Shown in pieces: positions 24,101 through 36,100 of a DNA stretch of 64,000 bases. The translations under genes were made by a program, and so were the position numbers. How positions within the stretch are numbered: position 1 is the first letter of the stretch; each line of letters opens with the position of its first letter. The stretch is from Dromiciops gliroides (Eukaryota > Chordata > Mammalia > Microbiotheria > Microbiotheriidae), in contig NC_057864.1 of the NCBI RefSeq assembly GCF_019393635.1, positions 440,942,322-441,006,321 of the forward strand, read 5' to 3'. The notes beneath the pieces were generated by a model. That model saw only the letters and a program-made list of their open reading frames with translations, was not told where the DNA came from and did not search any database.

Positions 24101-27100
24101 ATTCAGGAGGTCCTGAGTTCAGGTCCAGCCTCAGACACTTAACAGTTACTAGTTGTGTGACCCTGGGCAAGTCATTTAACCCCAATTGTCTCACAAAAAA
24201 AAAAAGAAAGAAAGAAACGGGCCCTAAGTTTCCTGTTACCTAGCTTCAGTGTTAACTATGGAATTGATTTTAGTGTAAGGTGGTATGGGAAGATGACCTG
24301 AAACCTTCATTATAAGGCAGTCATCTTGCCTTCAAGATTGATGAAACTTCATTTTATGTTCAGAGTGTAAGCTTTCACCTCTATTCCTCCCCAACCCTCT
24401 TCTCCTTTATATGAGGGGTTCTTAAGTTGGTGTTGTTTAACTTTAAAATAGATACATGTATGTTTTCATAATTGTATTTTGCTATATTTGGTTTCCTTTG
24501 TATTTTGTGCATTTAAAAATGTTCTGGGAAGAGATCCATAGTCTTCAGCAGACTTACCTAAGGGGTTCATGACACCCAAAAAGGTTAAGAACCCCAGCTT
24601 TTTAGATGTAGAAAGGTATAGAAAAGTGGTTATGCCCTTCCTGCCTTCTCCTCCCCTCCCCAGCAGTGACACACACCACTTTTCACTGGACTAAGTTTAA
24701 ACACTAGGTTTCTATTTTTAAAAAAATTTGCTTGTGTATTGCTTTGGTTAGGATGGAAGGTGTTGATATTTCTTGTACTTGATAAAACCGAATGAGTAAT
24801 TGACAAGAATTTTAAGAAACCCTTTTGAATGGAGTGAGATAAATAAAGGACAATCACTGGTAACATGGCAGAGTACTGGATTGGGAGTCAGGGGACTTGA
24901 GCTTAAATCTTGACGCTACCATTTCTCAGTCATGTGACTTTGTGCAGATAATTTCACCTAGCTGGCCTACCTCTTCAGAATGATGGGGCTGGTGGAGATG
25001 ACCTGAAAGGTCTATTTGGCTCTAAACCTGATCCTCTGAGATCCATGAAAGAAGCACAGAGCCAGACTTACTGTCATCTTATGCAGAAAATGCAAAGATG
25101 TGTAGAGAAACAGAGACTTAAAACTAGGAAGGAGGATCACATGAATATAATTCAATAAAAAAGAAAATCCTCTAGTCTCTTAGCTTTAGTGGGGGAAGCA
25201 TAAGAGGTCTTAGTAATCAAGGACCTCGAGAGCTGGAACACTGCCCATATGAGCTATCTGCTTGTGTGTCTTCTCCACCAGGAGCAGAGCATGAAAGAAC
25301 TAACCTGAAGTAGAGCAGTGGTTTTCAATTTTTCTCCTTGTTGAAACCTCCTAATAAAATTAAAGGAAAAATGAAAGTCTTTTCACAATTGTGTGACATT
25401 TCTTGTTATTCTCTCAGCTTAGGGGCAAAAGTATCTGAGTGAGATTTTTTTGTTGGGCACACCTCTATCTTCCCCACCCTCTTCTCCACCCATTAATGCC
25501 CCTGAGTTGGTAACTGTTGCCAGATTTCAGCTTAGAGCAAAGGTGTTAGAACATTTATTTTTTTTTAAAAAGGGTGAGGATCTTTGGCATGTCCTTTGTG
25601 ATATTATGCTGTAATTCACAGTTTGTGAGGGAAAGTGCTTGGTTTCACTGACAGACAGGACTTTGGCTGAAATTGATCATTTGGCTGTAATAAAGACATT
25701 GTTCAAACCTGTATGTATCTGTCAACACTGTTTGGTAGCACAGTGAGATAAGCTCTTCCTTCTTCTCTTGCAGTGATCTGTAATGCTTCACCAGCATGTT
25801 GCTGTTGCCAACCATATTGTGGCATATAGTAAAGCACTTGTGCAGACGGCTTGTGTGGGCTGGATTCCACCTCAGCCTTATAATGGTGCCAGAAAATAGC
25901 AAGCCAAGAGGGGAGTTCCTTAAAGCTTATATAAATGTTTAGCTCTCATTTCAAATTCAATCCAAACTAGATTGTACTTAAGCTAAAAGTGAACCATGGA
26001 ATTTACTTTTTATTTCATCCATTTGTTTTCCACTGCTAATGTAATCTAGGCTGAGAAGATGGTGTGCTATAATAGTGGAAAAAGGCAAGCATTGGACTTA
26101 GAGGCAAAAGACTTGATTTTCAGTCTAGGTTCTGTCACTACCTTTGTAAAATGAGAAGATTAGACTCCATTTCAAAAGTCTTTTGCCAGCTCTAAACTCT
26201 ATGATCTTCTGAAATGGACTTCCCATTCCTAGAGCTAGAGTGTTATTTAGAAAAGCCATCCCTATGGAAGATGGATTTAGGTTGAACTTTGGTCGCTTTT
26301 TTTTTTTTTGTGTGTGGGGCAAAGTGACCTGCCCAGGGTCACACAGCAAGTAAGTGTTAAGTTTCTGAGGCCGGATTTGAACTCAGGACCTCCTGAATCC
26401 AAAGCCGGTTCTTTATCCACTGCACCACCTAGCTGCCCCCAGTAGCTTTTTTATATGGACTGCCATCTTCAATGTGGCACTCTAGAGGAGAGGGCTTTTC
26501 ATATGAGTATTTTTTTCTCTCTTATAAACACCTGATATAATATGAATATCGAGTTTTCCCTTTAGTTTTTGTTGTATATTCAGCTGCCATTTGCTCCTAT
26601 TCTTCTTCAAGGACTCAGATGAAAACTGAATAACTTTTTGTTTTATAGGGATTTGAGTCATAATCGGCTATCTAACTGGAACATCAGCTTGGACTCAAAG
26701 GTGTTACAGGAAGTGTAAGTTATTCTTAATTGTATTTTTGTGACCTAATAAACATTGTCAGTTTGGGAATTGCCAATCAGGACATGGTAGGGGAAAGGGG
26801 ATGAGGGTAGAAAGGAATTAAAATTTTAAAGCTGTGATTAAACATTGGAACAGTTTGTTTGGATTTGTTATATCATAAAATCTCTGGGCATCATGCCATT
26901 ATATTGTTGCTTTAAAGTTGCAGTTTACACTGTACTTTCTTAGCGTCACAAGTGCAAAGTTCTGCTTTGTAGAGTTATATACAATGTTTTCTTTATCCAG
27001 ACTTGCCAGAGAAATAGAAGACTCCCCCATATTATGTAAACATTTTGTATATTCTGCCAAATATTTGGCATCTGAGAAAATAATAATATAAAAAATAGGT

Positions 27101-30100
27101 TTATTTATCTGGGGGTGTTGGGGAATGAGGCCTTCCTGTTTTGGTATTTTCAAGATAAGTTGAAATCCTCCCCTCCCTCCACCAGCTTTAAGCTTAATTC
27201 ATTTCAAAAAGCATTTCTTTGTTCCCTACTATGTGCAGGGGACATCATGTCTATCTTCAAGGAGCTCACAATATACTTAGATAACTTTTTATAAGTTTTA
27301 TTCTTCCTTATACTGAAAATAATCTTGTTTTGACTGTGATTCCTCAGGTGTTTTTGTGCATGTACTTTTGGTTGGGACCTGTTTGTCCAAAATAGCCCCA
27401 AACTTCTGTGCTTTGGGGAATCTTGTATATAATTGATATTTGGGTTCTCTGTCTTTTCTCACTATTATTATATTGTCACTTAACACTTTTTTATATTCTC
27501 AGTTAACTACTTCTCTCAGCTTCTCGATCTTATTTTCTGCATCTATCCCCATAACCAAACTTTATTTGAATTTTAAATAAAATAAGAATAAATGGACTAA
27601 AAAAAGTGTAAAAGCATATTGCAAAGAATCAAATCTTTCCTTTTGTTCTCCCCAGGAAAATGAATTATAATGAGTTAACAGAAATTCCATATTTTGGAGA
27701 ACCAACTTCTAACATCACTCTCCTTTCATTGTAAGTAAACATTTAAAGATATTTCAGTTTTCCTCTTAAATCTTTTAAAAGACACACCATATTGTTCATA
27801 ATTCTTTTACCTCTACTATTTAAAGGATAGCTCACAGATAACTTGTAGAGTTTTCTTTTTTGGTCTTCAGAGTACACAATGTAATTCCAGAAGTGAGTTC
27901 AGAACAGCTCCAGTTTTACCTTTCCCTGGAGACGCTGGATCTCAGCTCAAACATTATCTCAGAAATCAAGGCATCCTCATTTCCTAGAATGCAACTGAAA
28001 TATCTGTAAGTAAAAATAAAAGTTCCATTTAGATGCTTTTTAAAGTGTGTTTACATGATAACCTGACACATGGTGTTCATTTTTGCTAAGATATAAGGTT
28101 ATAGTATTCCCTGATCAGAAAGAAAAAGAGAGAGAAATAAGGCAATTTCTAAGGCTTAACTTTGGTTTATTTTACTAATGTCATTGTATAGAAAACAAGC
28201 AAGTGAAACTTGCCAAATTGCTGGCTTTTCAGCATAAATCTCTTAAGAACTGAAATAACTGTATTGTCTGTAGAGAGTTTCTTATGGTAGAATTCTTGTT
28301 CACTGTATATTTTTGTCTGGTTTATTTCAGGAATCTGAGTAATAACAGGATAGCCACCTTGGAAGCTGGCTGCTTTGATAATTTGTCCAGTTCTTTAGTA
28401 GTGGTCAAGTTAAATAGAAACAGAATTAGCATGATCCCACCTAAGATCTTTAAGCTGCCTCATCTTCAGTTTTTGTAAGTGACTAATTGGAGAGGTCTTT
28501 TTCTGTTATGCACCTATCTTTTTTTCTCAACTGTGTGTTAACTTTTGTTCATATTTCTTTTAAAGAGAACTTAAAAGAAACAGGATTAAAACTGTGGAAA
28601 GTCTTACATTCCAAGGACTTGATTCCTTAAAATCTTTGAAAATGCAACGGAATGGAATTAGCAGACTTATGGATGGAGCTTTCTTTGGCTTGGTTAACAT
28701 GGAAGAATTGTAAGTATTAGGAACCACAGCAGGGGAATGTTCACTAGGGTTTCTGATTAGGACTTCTAAGGCTCAGAAAGCTGGAGTAGGGTCTTTAATT
28801 ACACAAAGTTTCCACTAAGGATTTCTCTGCTTTAATCCCTAAGGCAATTGATGCACGAAGTTGGCATGCTTTGTAAAATATTAAGTCAGTGAATTTGGCG
28901 GCTCTACCCATGAGTATCATATCTAAAGCTAACTGAATTACTTTATTCTATTAGGTGAGGGAGACTATCAGAACTCATCAAGATGAGACATATTTGACAC
29001 AGTTTGGTCACATTTATTCAGGCTCTTAAGTTTTGAGGATCTGGTGTTCCTGAGCAGTCTTGCAACATTATTCAGCCTTAAATAGACTGTTGAATTTATT
29101 GACAGGTCCTCCTAAATTCAGGTATTGTAGGATTGAGTGAAAAAGAGATCTTGAGTCCTGGAAGGACTAAGACTTCATGAAGATTTAAGAATATTCTCAT
29201 TGAATATCTTGTTTTATAACCCATTTTCTGCTCTGTTTCTCTAATTCTGCAGAGAACTGGAGCACAATAACCTAATAGAAGTGAACAAGGGCTGGCTCTA
29301 TGGCTTGAGGACATTACAACAGCTCTATGTCAGCCAGAATGCTATTGACAGAATCAGCCCTGATGCCTGGGAGTTCTGCCAGCAGCTGTCTGAACTGTAA
29401 GTGTTAAACTCCTTTTCAGTGATGACTTTGCTGTTTAGGTCAGGCTGAAATGAATTATTGCCATAGTCCATAATGAAGGCCAGGAGTTCCTAACCTACGT
29501 GCTAGGAGCTCAGAATTCTAGAATACTTGTATCTTGTTAGAAGAATGTGAATTGTCAAGTTGAACTCAGGTATAATGAATTCCTTACTGTTGCCAAAATC
29601 TTATTTACAGTGACTTGTCCTATAATCAATTAACTCGCCTGGATGAATCTGCTTTTGTGGGTCTCAGCTTACTGGAGAAGTTGAATTTAGGGGACAACAG
29701 GGTCACTCACCTTGCTGATGGGGTTTTTAAAGACCTTTCAAATCTTCAGACACTGTAAGTATACTGGTTCAACAAAATTGGCGTTTGCTTCAATTAAAAA
29801 AGGAAGAGAAAATAAAAGTAACTAACGTGTTCACACTATAATGAATAATTTTATAGCTTTGTTGCTCCTTTGCCCTAGGCTAAATCAATCAGCAAGTATT
29901 TGCTGACTATCCACTGTGTTCTTACCATTATACTAAGCACTATTAGGGTGGTATAGTAAAGTGTACCATTCTTATCGAAAAGGAATTTACATTTTTTAAT
30001 GATAGGAATACATCTGAGCTTTTATCTGTTGTTTAGAAAGTCATTTGAAATAAATCATTCTGATTGTTGGTTTGTCAAGAAGGTGCCTTAACTAGCAAAA

Positions 30101-33100
30101 TTATAGTAGATTTTTGTAAATTGTCGTGTTCTTTTAACCGTAATGCATTTTAATGAAATAAAAGTAATTTCAAAAATGTATGGCAAAATGAGAGTGAACA
30201 AAGTGATTAATTAGCAGAATTTGTATGGTCTTAAAAGGGCCCTAAATAGGGGATTGTCTGGTCATCAAATTCTGAATCAGCAAATGCTTTAAGACAAGGG
30301 GCATGCTTATTGACCAGGTTGCAAACACTGGTGTTTAACCATGTGTGAGATTGGCAATTTAGATCTTCTTATACAGAGGCTTTTGACTGAATTTTAAAAT
30401 AGATAAGGCACTTTTTCTCCAAATATGGATTTGGCTGATTTTTTAAGAGCTCTCTAGCTTTTTGTCAGAGTCAATAGACTAGTGTATATTGGACTTTCCT
30501 AATACAACCATTTTGGGAAAGCTGATAAGACAAAGGGAATCCCCAGCTAATCTTGACTCCCAGAATGCCTTACTTGACCAAGGGACAAGGGTGAAACTAC
30601 CCGGAAGGCACTGTGGAATCTGGGGTGATAGATACCTCATGCACACCATTATCAGCTGCTTCTAGTATTATATTTTCAGAGGGGGCAGCATAGCTAAAAA
30701 AGCTGTTCAAGGCTATTAGAGAACCTGAAGATAGAATTAGAAACAGAGTTTGGAGATCCTGAGCTCTGAGATTGGATTTCTCTTGTGGCGTTTCTTTTTC
30801 TTTGGGAAAAAGGGCAGGAGATGAACAGTTTTAAATAAACTGAGTCATAGAAAGTGGGAGGAAAAAGCCTTTCCTGTTTAACTGCAAGATTTCGAGGTAG
30901 GCGGGTCTTTGATGGTTTTAATAACCTAATGCTTAAGTTTTTAAAACTTTTGGTGTTTTGGCAGAAGTAGATTTAAGAGGTTCCAAATGCTCTTGTAGGC
31001 ATTTTTCTTCTAGAACACTCATGTAACTACATTTCCTTTGAGGATGGACTAGTGGATTCTAAAAGACCCATAATTTTCATTTTAAAGAAAACACTGTAGG
31101 CATGGTTATTCACATGAGTATATCGTCCTTGCTTCCCAGGGGAAGAGTCTAATTGCTCTGGAGCTGTGAAATGCTGTATTGGTATTACTCTTAGTCAGCC
31201 TTTCTAAGCTGAAGACCGTGGGGATAGACATAGGTCACAAAGAAATCCCATTAGCCAGTAACCAGATTTGTGAGCTATATTCCCTGCACTTGGAAAAAGC
31301 TACTGCTGCCTGCCTGGCAGCCCTCTACAGTCCCCTTCCTATAATCTTTTAATATGCTAACACAATTAGGAATTGTTAGCCATGAAGATTAACATTCTTA
31401 GCATGTTGCTTAATTGACTTATCCAGGCTTGCTGCTGGACTCTTAGCTTGTGACAAATAGCAATCTCTCTCACATGTCCATCTTTCAGATGATCACAGCA
31501 CTTCCTTCCTAAGTAACTAATTCAAAGTGTAGTCTTCATTAGAAATGCTCTATGGTTTTTAGCTAAAGGATCAAACTAGAGTGGCTCTTAGGCATGGCCA
31601 TGTCAAGAGCTGCCATGTTGACTAACTTTAGTGGTCTTTGGCCTTTCCCCAAATGAAAAAGGTGGTTTCATTCTTGCAGAGATTTACGGAACAATGAGAT
31701 CTCCTGGGCCATAGAAGACTCAAGTGAAGCATTTGTAGGACTCAGCAAACTCACTAAATTGTATGTATTCGGGGTACAACTGTGTATCCAGCTAAGACTT
31801 GAAGCTGATGCCTTTTTCCCTTATACATCGCATAGGAAGTTAACCTACTTGTAAATTTGCTTTCTTTTTTTGGGTCCCTACTCTGGAAAAACCATTATCT
31901 TCTAAAGCTGTGGCACCTGTATAGAGAAGCTGTTTGTGCTCAGGTTAAAAAAGGTGCCGAGTAACAGGGGTTGTAGCAATAGAACAAAACCATTTAACAC
32001 TATGGAGTTTCCATCAGTTCTTTCTAGTAATAATTGGGGCTGTTGAATGTAAGGTTCTGTGAGAGAATGCATGTGAATTTGATTCAACGAGCCTATGTTA
32101 AGCAAATCCCATAGGTAAGACGAACATGACTGAACCTGGCTGGGCCTTCGTGCAGCTTGTCCCTGAGGAGGCTGCCTGCCAGGGTGGGAAGTACACAGAA
32201 GCCAGGGCCCCCAAGTCCCCATCTCAGCTTTGCCCCTCACTCCTTCCCGTGTGGCTTTAGAAACTCACTCAATTTACTAGGCTTCAATTTCTTCACCTTC
32301 ATGGTGAAGGAGCTGGACTAGACAACCCCTAAGATCCCTCCAGCTCTGAATCTAGGATCCCCTCAGAGACTCGGATCTGATGCTGAAGGTGGAAACACAG
32401 GGAACAAGGCGGATAGCTCCATTCTTCGTGACCGTGTTCAGTGATGTTTAGAGCCTTCATGTTATTTTTGGTTTTGTATTTAAGACTTCTAACTCTGGAA
32501 AATTGAGAGGTGTTTTTTTAAGTTCATTTTGGCCTTGTTTATAGGTTAATTTAGTGGATTTTTTTTTGAATGGAGAATTTTATTAGGAAGATTTGTTTGT
32601 ATTTCAGAATCTTACAAGGAAACCATATTAAGTCGGTTACAAAGAAGGCATTCATCGGTCTTGAAGCCCTTGAGCATCTGTAAGTAGTTTGCATACATTA
32701 GGATCCACTGAATAAATAACCTTTGCTGTTAGCAGAGGTTTTTGTGACTACTTAGTATTTTGATCGAAGTTTGTACAAATGGTGAGAGGTAGTAAAAAGT
32801 GTTTTGTTTCTTTTGTTTGCAGAGACTTAAACAATAATGCTATAATGTCTATCCAAGAAAATGCTTTTGCTCAGACACATCTAAAAGAACTGTAAGTACC
32901 TTCTTTCTGTCCTGTCATCGGTCTGATGTTTATTGTCTTGACTATAAGCCTAACCCAAAACATGTTTAGGAATTGGAGTAAAAACCAAATATCACATTGA
33001 GTTAATTTTTTTTACTCTGTCCATCAATGAAACTCTCCAGGCATGGGCTTTGCCAGTGCTGCTGCCTCTTAACTGATCTTTTTCCTTAGTCTTTGTCCTC

Positions 33101-36100
33101 CTCCATCCTCTTTCATCCCACCACTAATCCCCTCCCTGGCCTTTGGCTTTGCCAGGTGCTATGTAGCCTGTGGTTTGGGTGTGAAGGGAAGGGGAAGGGA
33201 ACACACATCTATTAGACGTTGGTGGTGTGCCTGGCAGAGTGCTAAGCGCTTTGCAGATTTGATCGAATTTGATGATGTAGAGCTTTCCCTTGATAATGGC
33301 TGCTTCTAGTAGTGGTTCTAGGGAGTTCAGGTTGGTATATTATTTAAAAACGGGGGATTTCTCTACTCAGTCTTCATGATCTTGTGAAAATAAGTTGAAG
33401 GGTTTTATGGTAATCGTGCTTTTCACTTAATGATGCCACCAAAGCCATCATTAACTAGTTGTTTTGGCTTTGGTTTTTTTTTTTTTTTTTGGTTGGTTGG
33501 TTTCTTTGTTTGCAGGGCAGTGAGGGTTAAATGACTCGCCCAGGGTCACATAGCTAGTTAAGTGTCAAGTGTTTGAGGTCGGATATGAACTCAGGTCCTC
33601 CAGAATCCAGGGCCAGTGCTTTATCCACTGTGCCACCTAGCTGCTCCCTTTGTCCATGTTTTAAAAGTGGTTTTCCTTCTGTACATTGGGAAGTCCAGAT
33701 TGATATTTCTTCTAGGCTTTCTATGGTCATTCAACAGCAGCCAGAGAAAAAAGGTGGGTCACTAGAGAAAAGAGATTTGATTTGATTGCTTGCATGAACC
33801 TAGCTCAAAGCATTGCTTGAAAACAAGGAGAAAGTCAGTAGTTTAACTTGATCCCCCAAATTATGTTTGAGTTCCTTAGACAAAAAAGAAGAAACTCCTC
33901 TAAAGGTATATTAATGCCTTTTGACTCCATACTCTTGGTATGAATTAATGAATGGGAAAAAATATTAATTAAGTGCTTCCTGTGTGCTAGGCACTTTGCT
34001 GAGTGTTGGGGATACAGATGAAAAAACGGGACAATTCTATTCTCAAGGTGCTCACACTAATGGGGGATGGGCATTGGAGCTATAACTTCATTGGTACAGG
34101 GCACTCTTTGGGGGACAAACTCTGTCAGTGGAGTCTTACAAAGTCATACTGCAGGAAGAGGGGCGTAGTATGAAGTTACTAGATAGGGTTACACAGCTAG
34201 GACTGGTCAGAACAGGCATTCGAACCCTATCATGGATTTTTTTCAATGGACAGTTATAAAAAAGGGCCACCTAAATATATCTCCCCAGGTGCCTAATTCT
34301 GCCTCAGACTTGGTAGGTGCTTATAAATGTTTATTTGTTGAGTAAATGGAGAGTACCATGGTCCAGCCCTTAGAGTGAGATAGTAAAAATAATAGGAGAA
34401 ACTCGTTTTCCTTGAGCTTATCTAGTTGGAAAAACCATGTGGACAAGAAAACATAGTAATATAGTTAGTGTCTTGTTTAGGTAAAATTACACCCAAATAA
34501 ATATTCACCATGGTCTTCTGAAAAGGGTGAAGGCATAGAAAAGAACATGATCACTAACAGTTGTGTAAGCAAACCCTTATTTTTCAGACATGCTTAACAG
34601 GTTTCTTGGAGGCTAGAAGCACACCTCCAGTGGCATTCTCTTTGTTCTTGTTGGAAATAAGACCCCCGGCACTTTGGTCCTGTGGAAGGAATTTGAAAGT
34701 AATCTCCCCTCATTAGGATGACAGCATACTCCTGCTTAAGGAGATGTTGATCAGGAATGTGTGAGGCAGGCATCTGGCACTGCAAAAACTCGGAGTGTGA
34801 AGAGTGTAAGGATTGGAGTTTCATTCTCTGTTTGTCTCCTCTTGTGTGTAGGATGTTGAACACCAGCAGTTTGCTCTGTGATTGCCAGCTGAAGTGGCTG
34901 CTTCAGTGGCTAGTGGACAGTCACTTAGAACAGGCTGTGAATGTGAGTTGTGCTCATCCTGAATGGCTAGCTGGGCAGAGCATCCTCAATGTGGATCCCA
35001 AAGACTTTGTCTGCGGTTTGTATATTTCATGCAATGTCTACAGTCCAAAGAGGCAGTAGCAGTGATTCTCTAGCAATGTGTTCTTACCCCTCTGACGTGT
35101 GTGTGGTCTGGGATCTGCCACTTACTTGGGGCTTTGACTAAACTTCTATGTTTATTTTCATATTTAGAGAATTTTCCTTTAAAGTGAAATGGTTTTAGAA
35201 GTGGAATAACTTTGCTTTATACTCAGGTGATCCCAACTGAAATTTCCAGACAGATTGACCTATTTTGCAAATGACTAGTTCCTCTGATAATTTTTAGTTC
35301 CTTTTCCTTTCCATCTTATCCCCAAGACTGCTGGGGGCAACTGGGTGGGGGAGAGTTAAGGGCTATCTGTAGCCACTGTTAACTTAAAGGTATCTGTGTT
35401 CTTTGTATGACAGCTCTGCCCCATGTAACATTTTCAAATAACTTTGTCAGTGATAGTTATTCTTTATAGAATAGGATAAGAGTTTAACCCCCATTTTACA
35501 TGAGGAAATTAGCACAGAGTGGTTAAAGAGTGCTTAGATTTGTAAAGCAAATGGTGAGACGAGTTTGTGATGGGCCAGAATTGTTTACTTCACTGGCCAC
35601 TAACTGGTGGTAATTAGGAGGGTAATGGAAATGCCATCTAGAAAGCAGGATCAAGGTTTGAATGCTCCAAACAAATGACAACAGTTGGAGTGGACCTTTT
35701 ATCTGTTTGTACTTTGCCCATTTAGTTTCTAGTTGAATTTATGGATTGTTCCAAAAAACAAATCGATGAATTTAGCTCCTATTGTTCTTTTCCACAGATG
35801 ATTTTCCTAAGCCCCAGATAAGGACACACCCAGAGACCACGATTGCTTTAAAAGGAGTCAATGTGACCCTTACATGCACTGCAGTGAGCAGCAGTGACTC
35901 TCCAATGTCAACTGCCTGGAGAAAGGACAGTGAAATCCTGTATGATGCAGACATTGAGAATTTTGCTCGCTATCGGCAGCAAGGTGCAGAAGCTTTGGAG
36001 TACACAACTGTGCTACATCTTTTCAATGTGAATTTCACAGATGAAGGAAAATATCAGTGCATTGTTACAAATCACTTTGGTTCTAATTATTCTCATAAAG

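Larger units (their letters stand above)
9186..26648 (+). other. LRIG2: LRIG2 intron 1 (17.5 kb)
   Basis: Donor gtaagt, acceptor ttttatag. Holds eight young SINEs (one + copy at 10.7 kb, a run of minus copies from 14.8 to 19.7 kb, a + copy at 24.1 kb and a minus copy at 26.3 kb), L1 fragments at 20.4-22.1 kb, two TIR-flanked DNA-transposon relics, several MIRs and a CT-rich tract. 9,190-10,700, 12,500-13,430 and 22,180-24,050 hold no repeat I can name. Confidence 0.9.

Noticed and set aside
35782..35797. Alternative, earlier start of exon 13
   Set aside because: The frame is open upstream of 35,798 but the only good acceptor is tccacag; joining there restores CDDF as expected.
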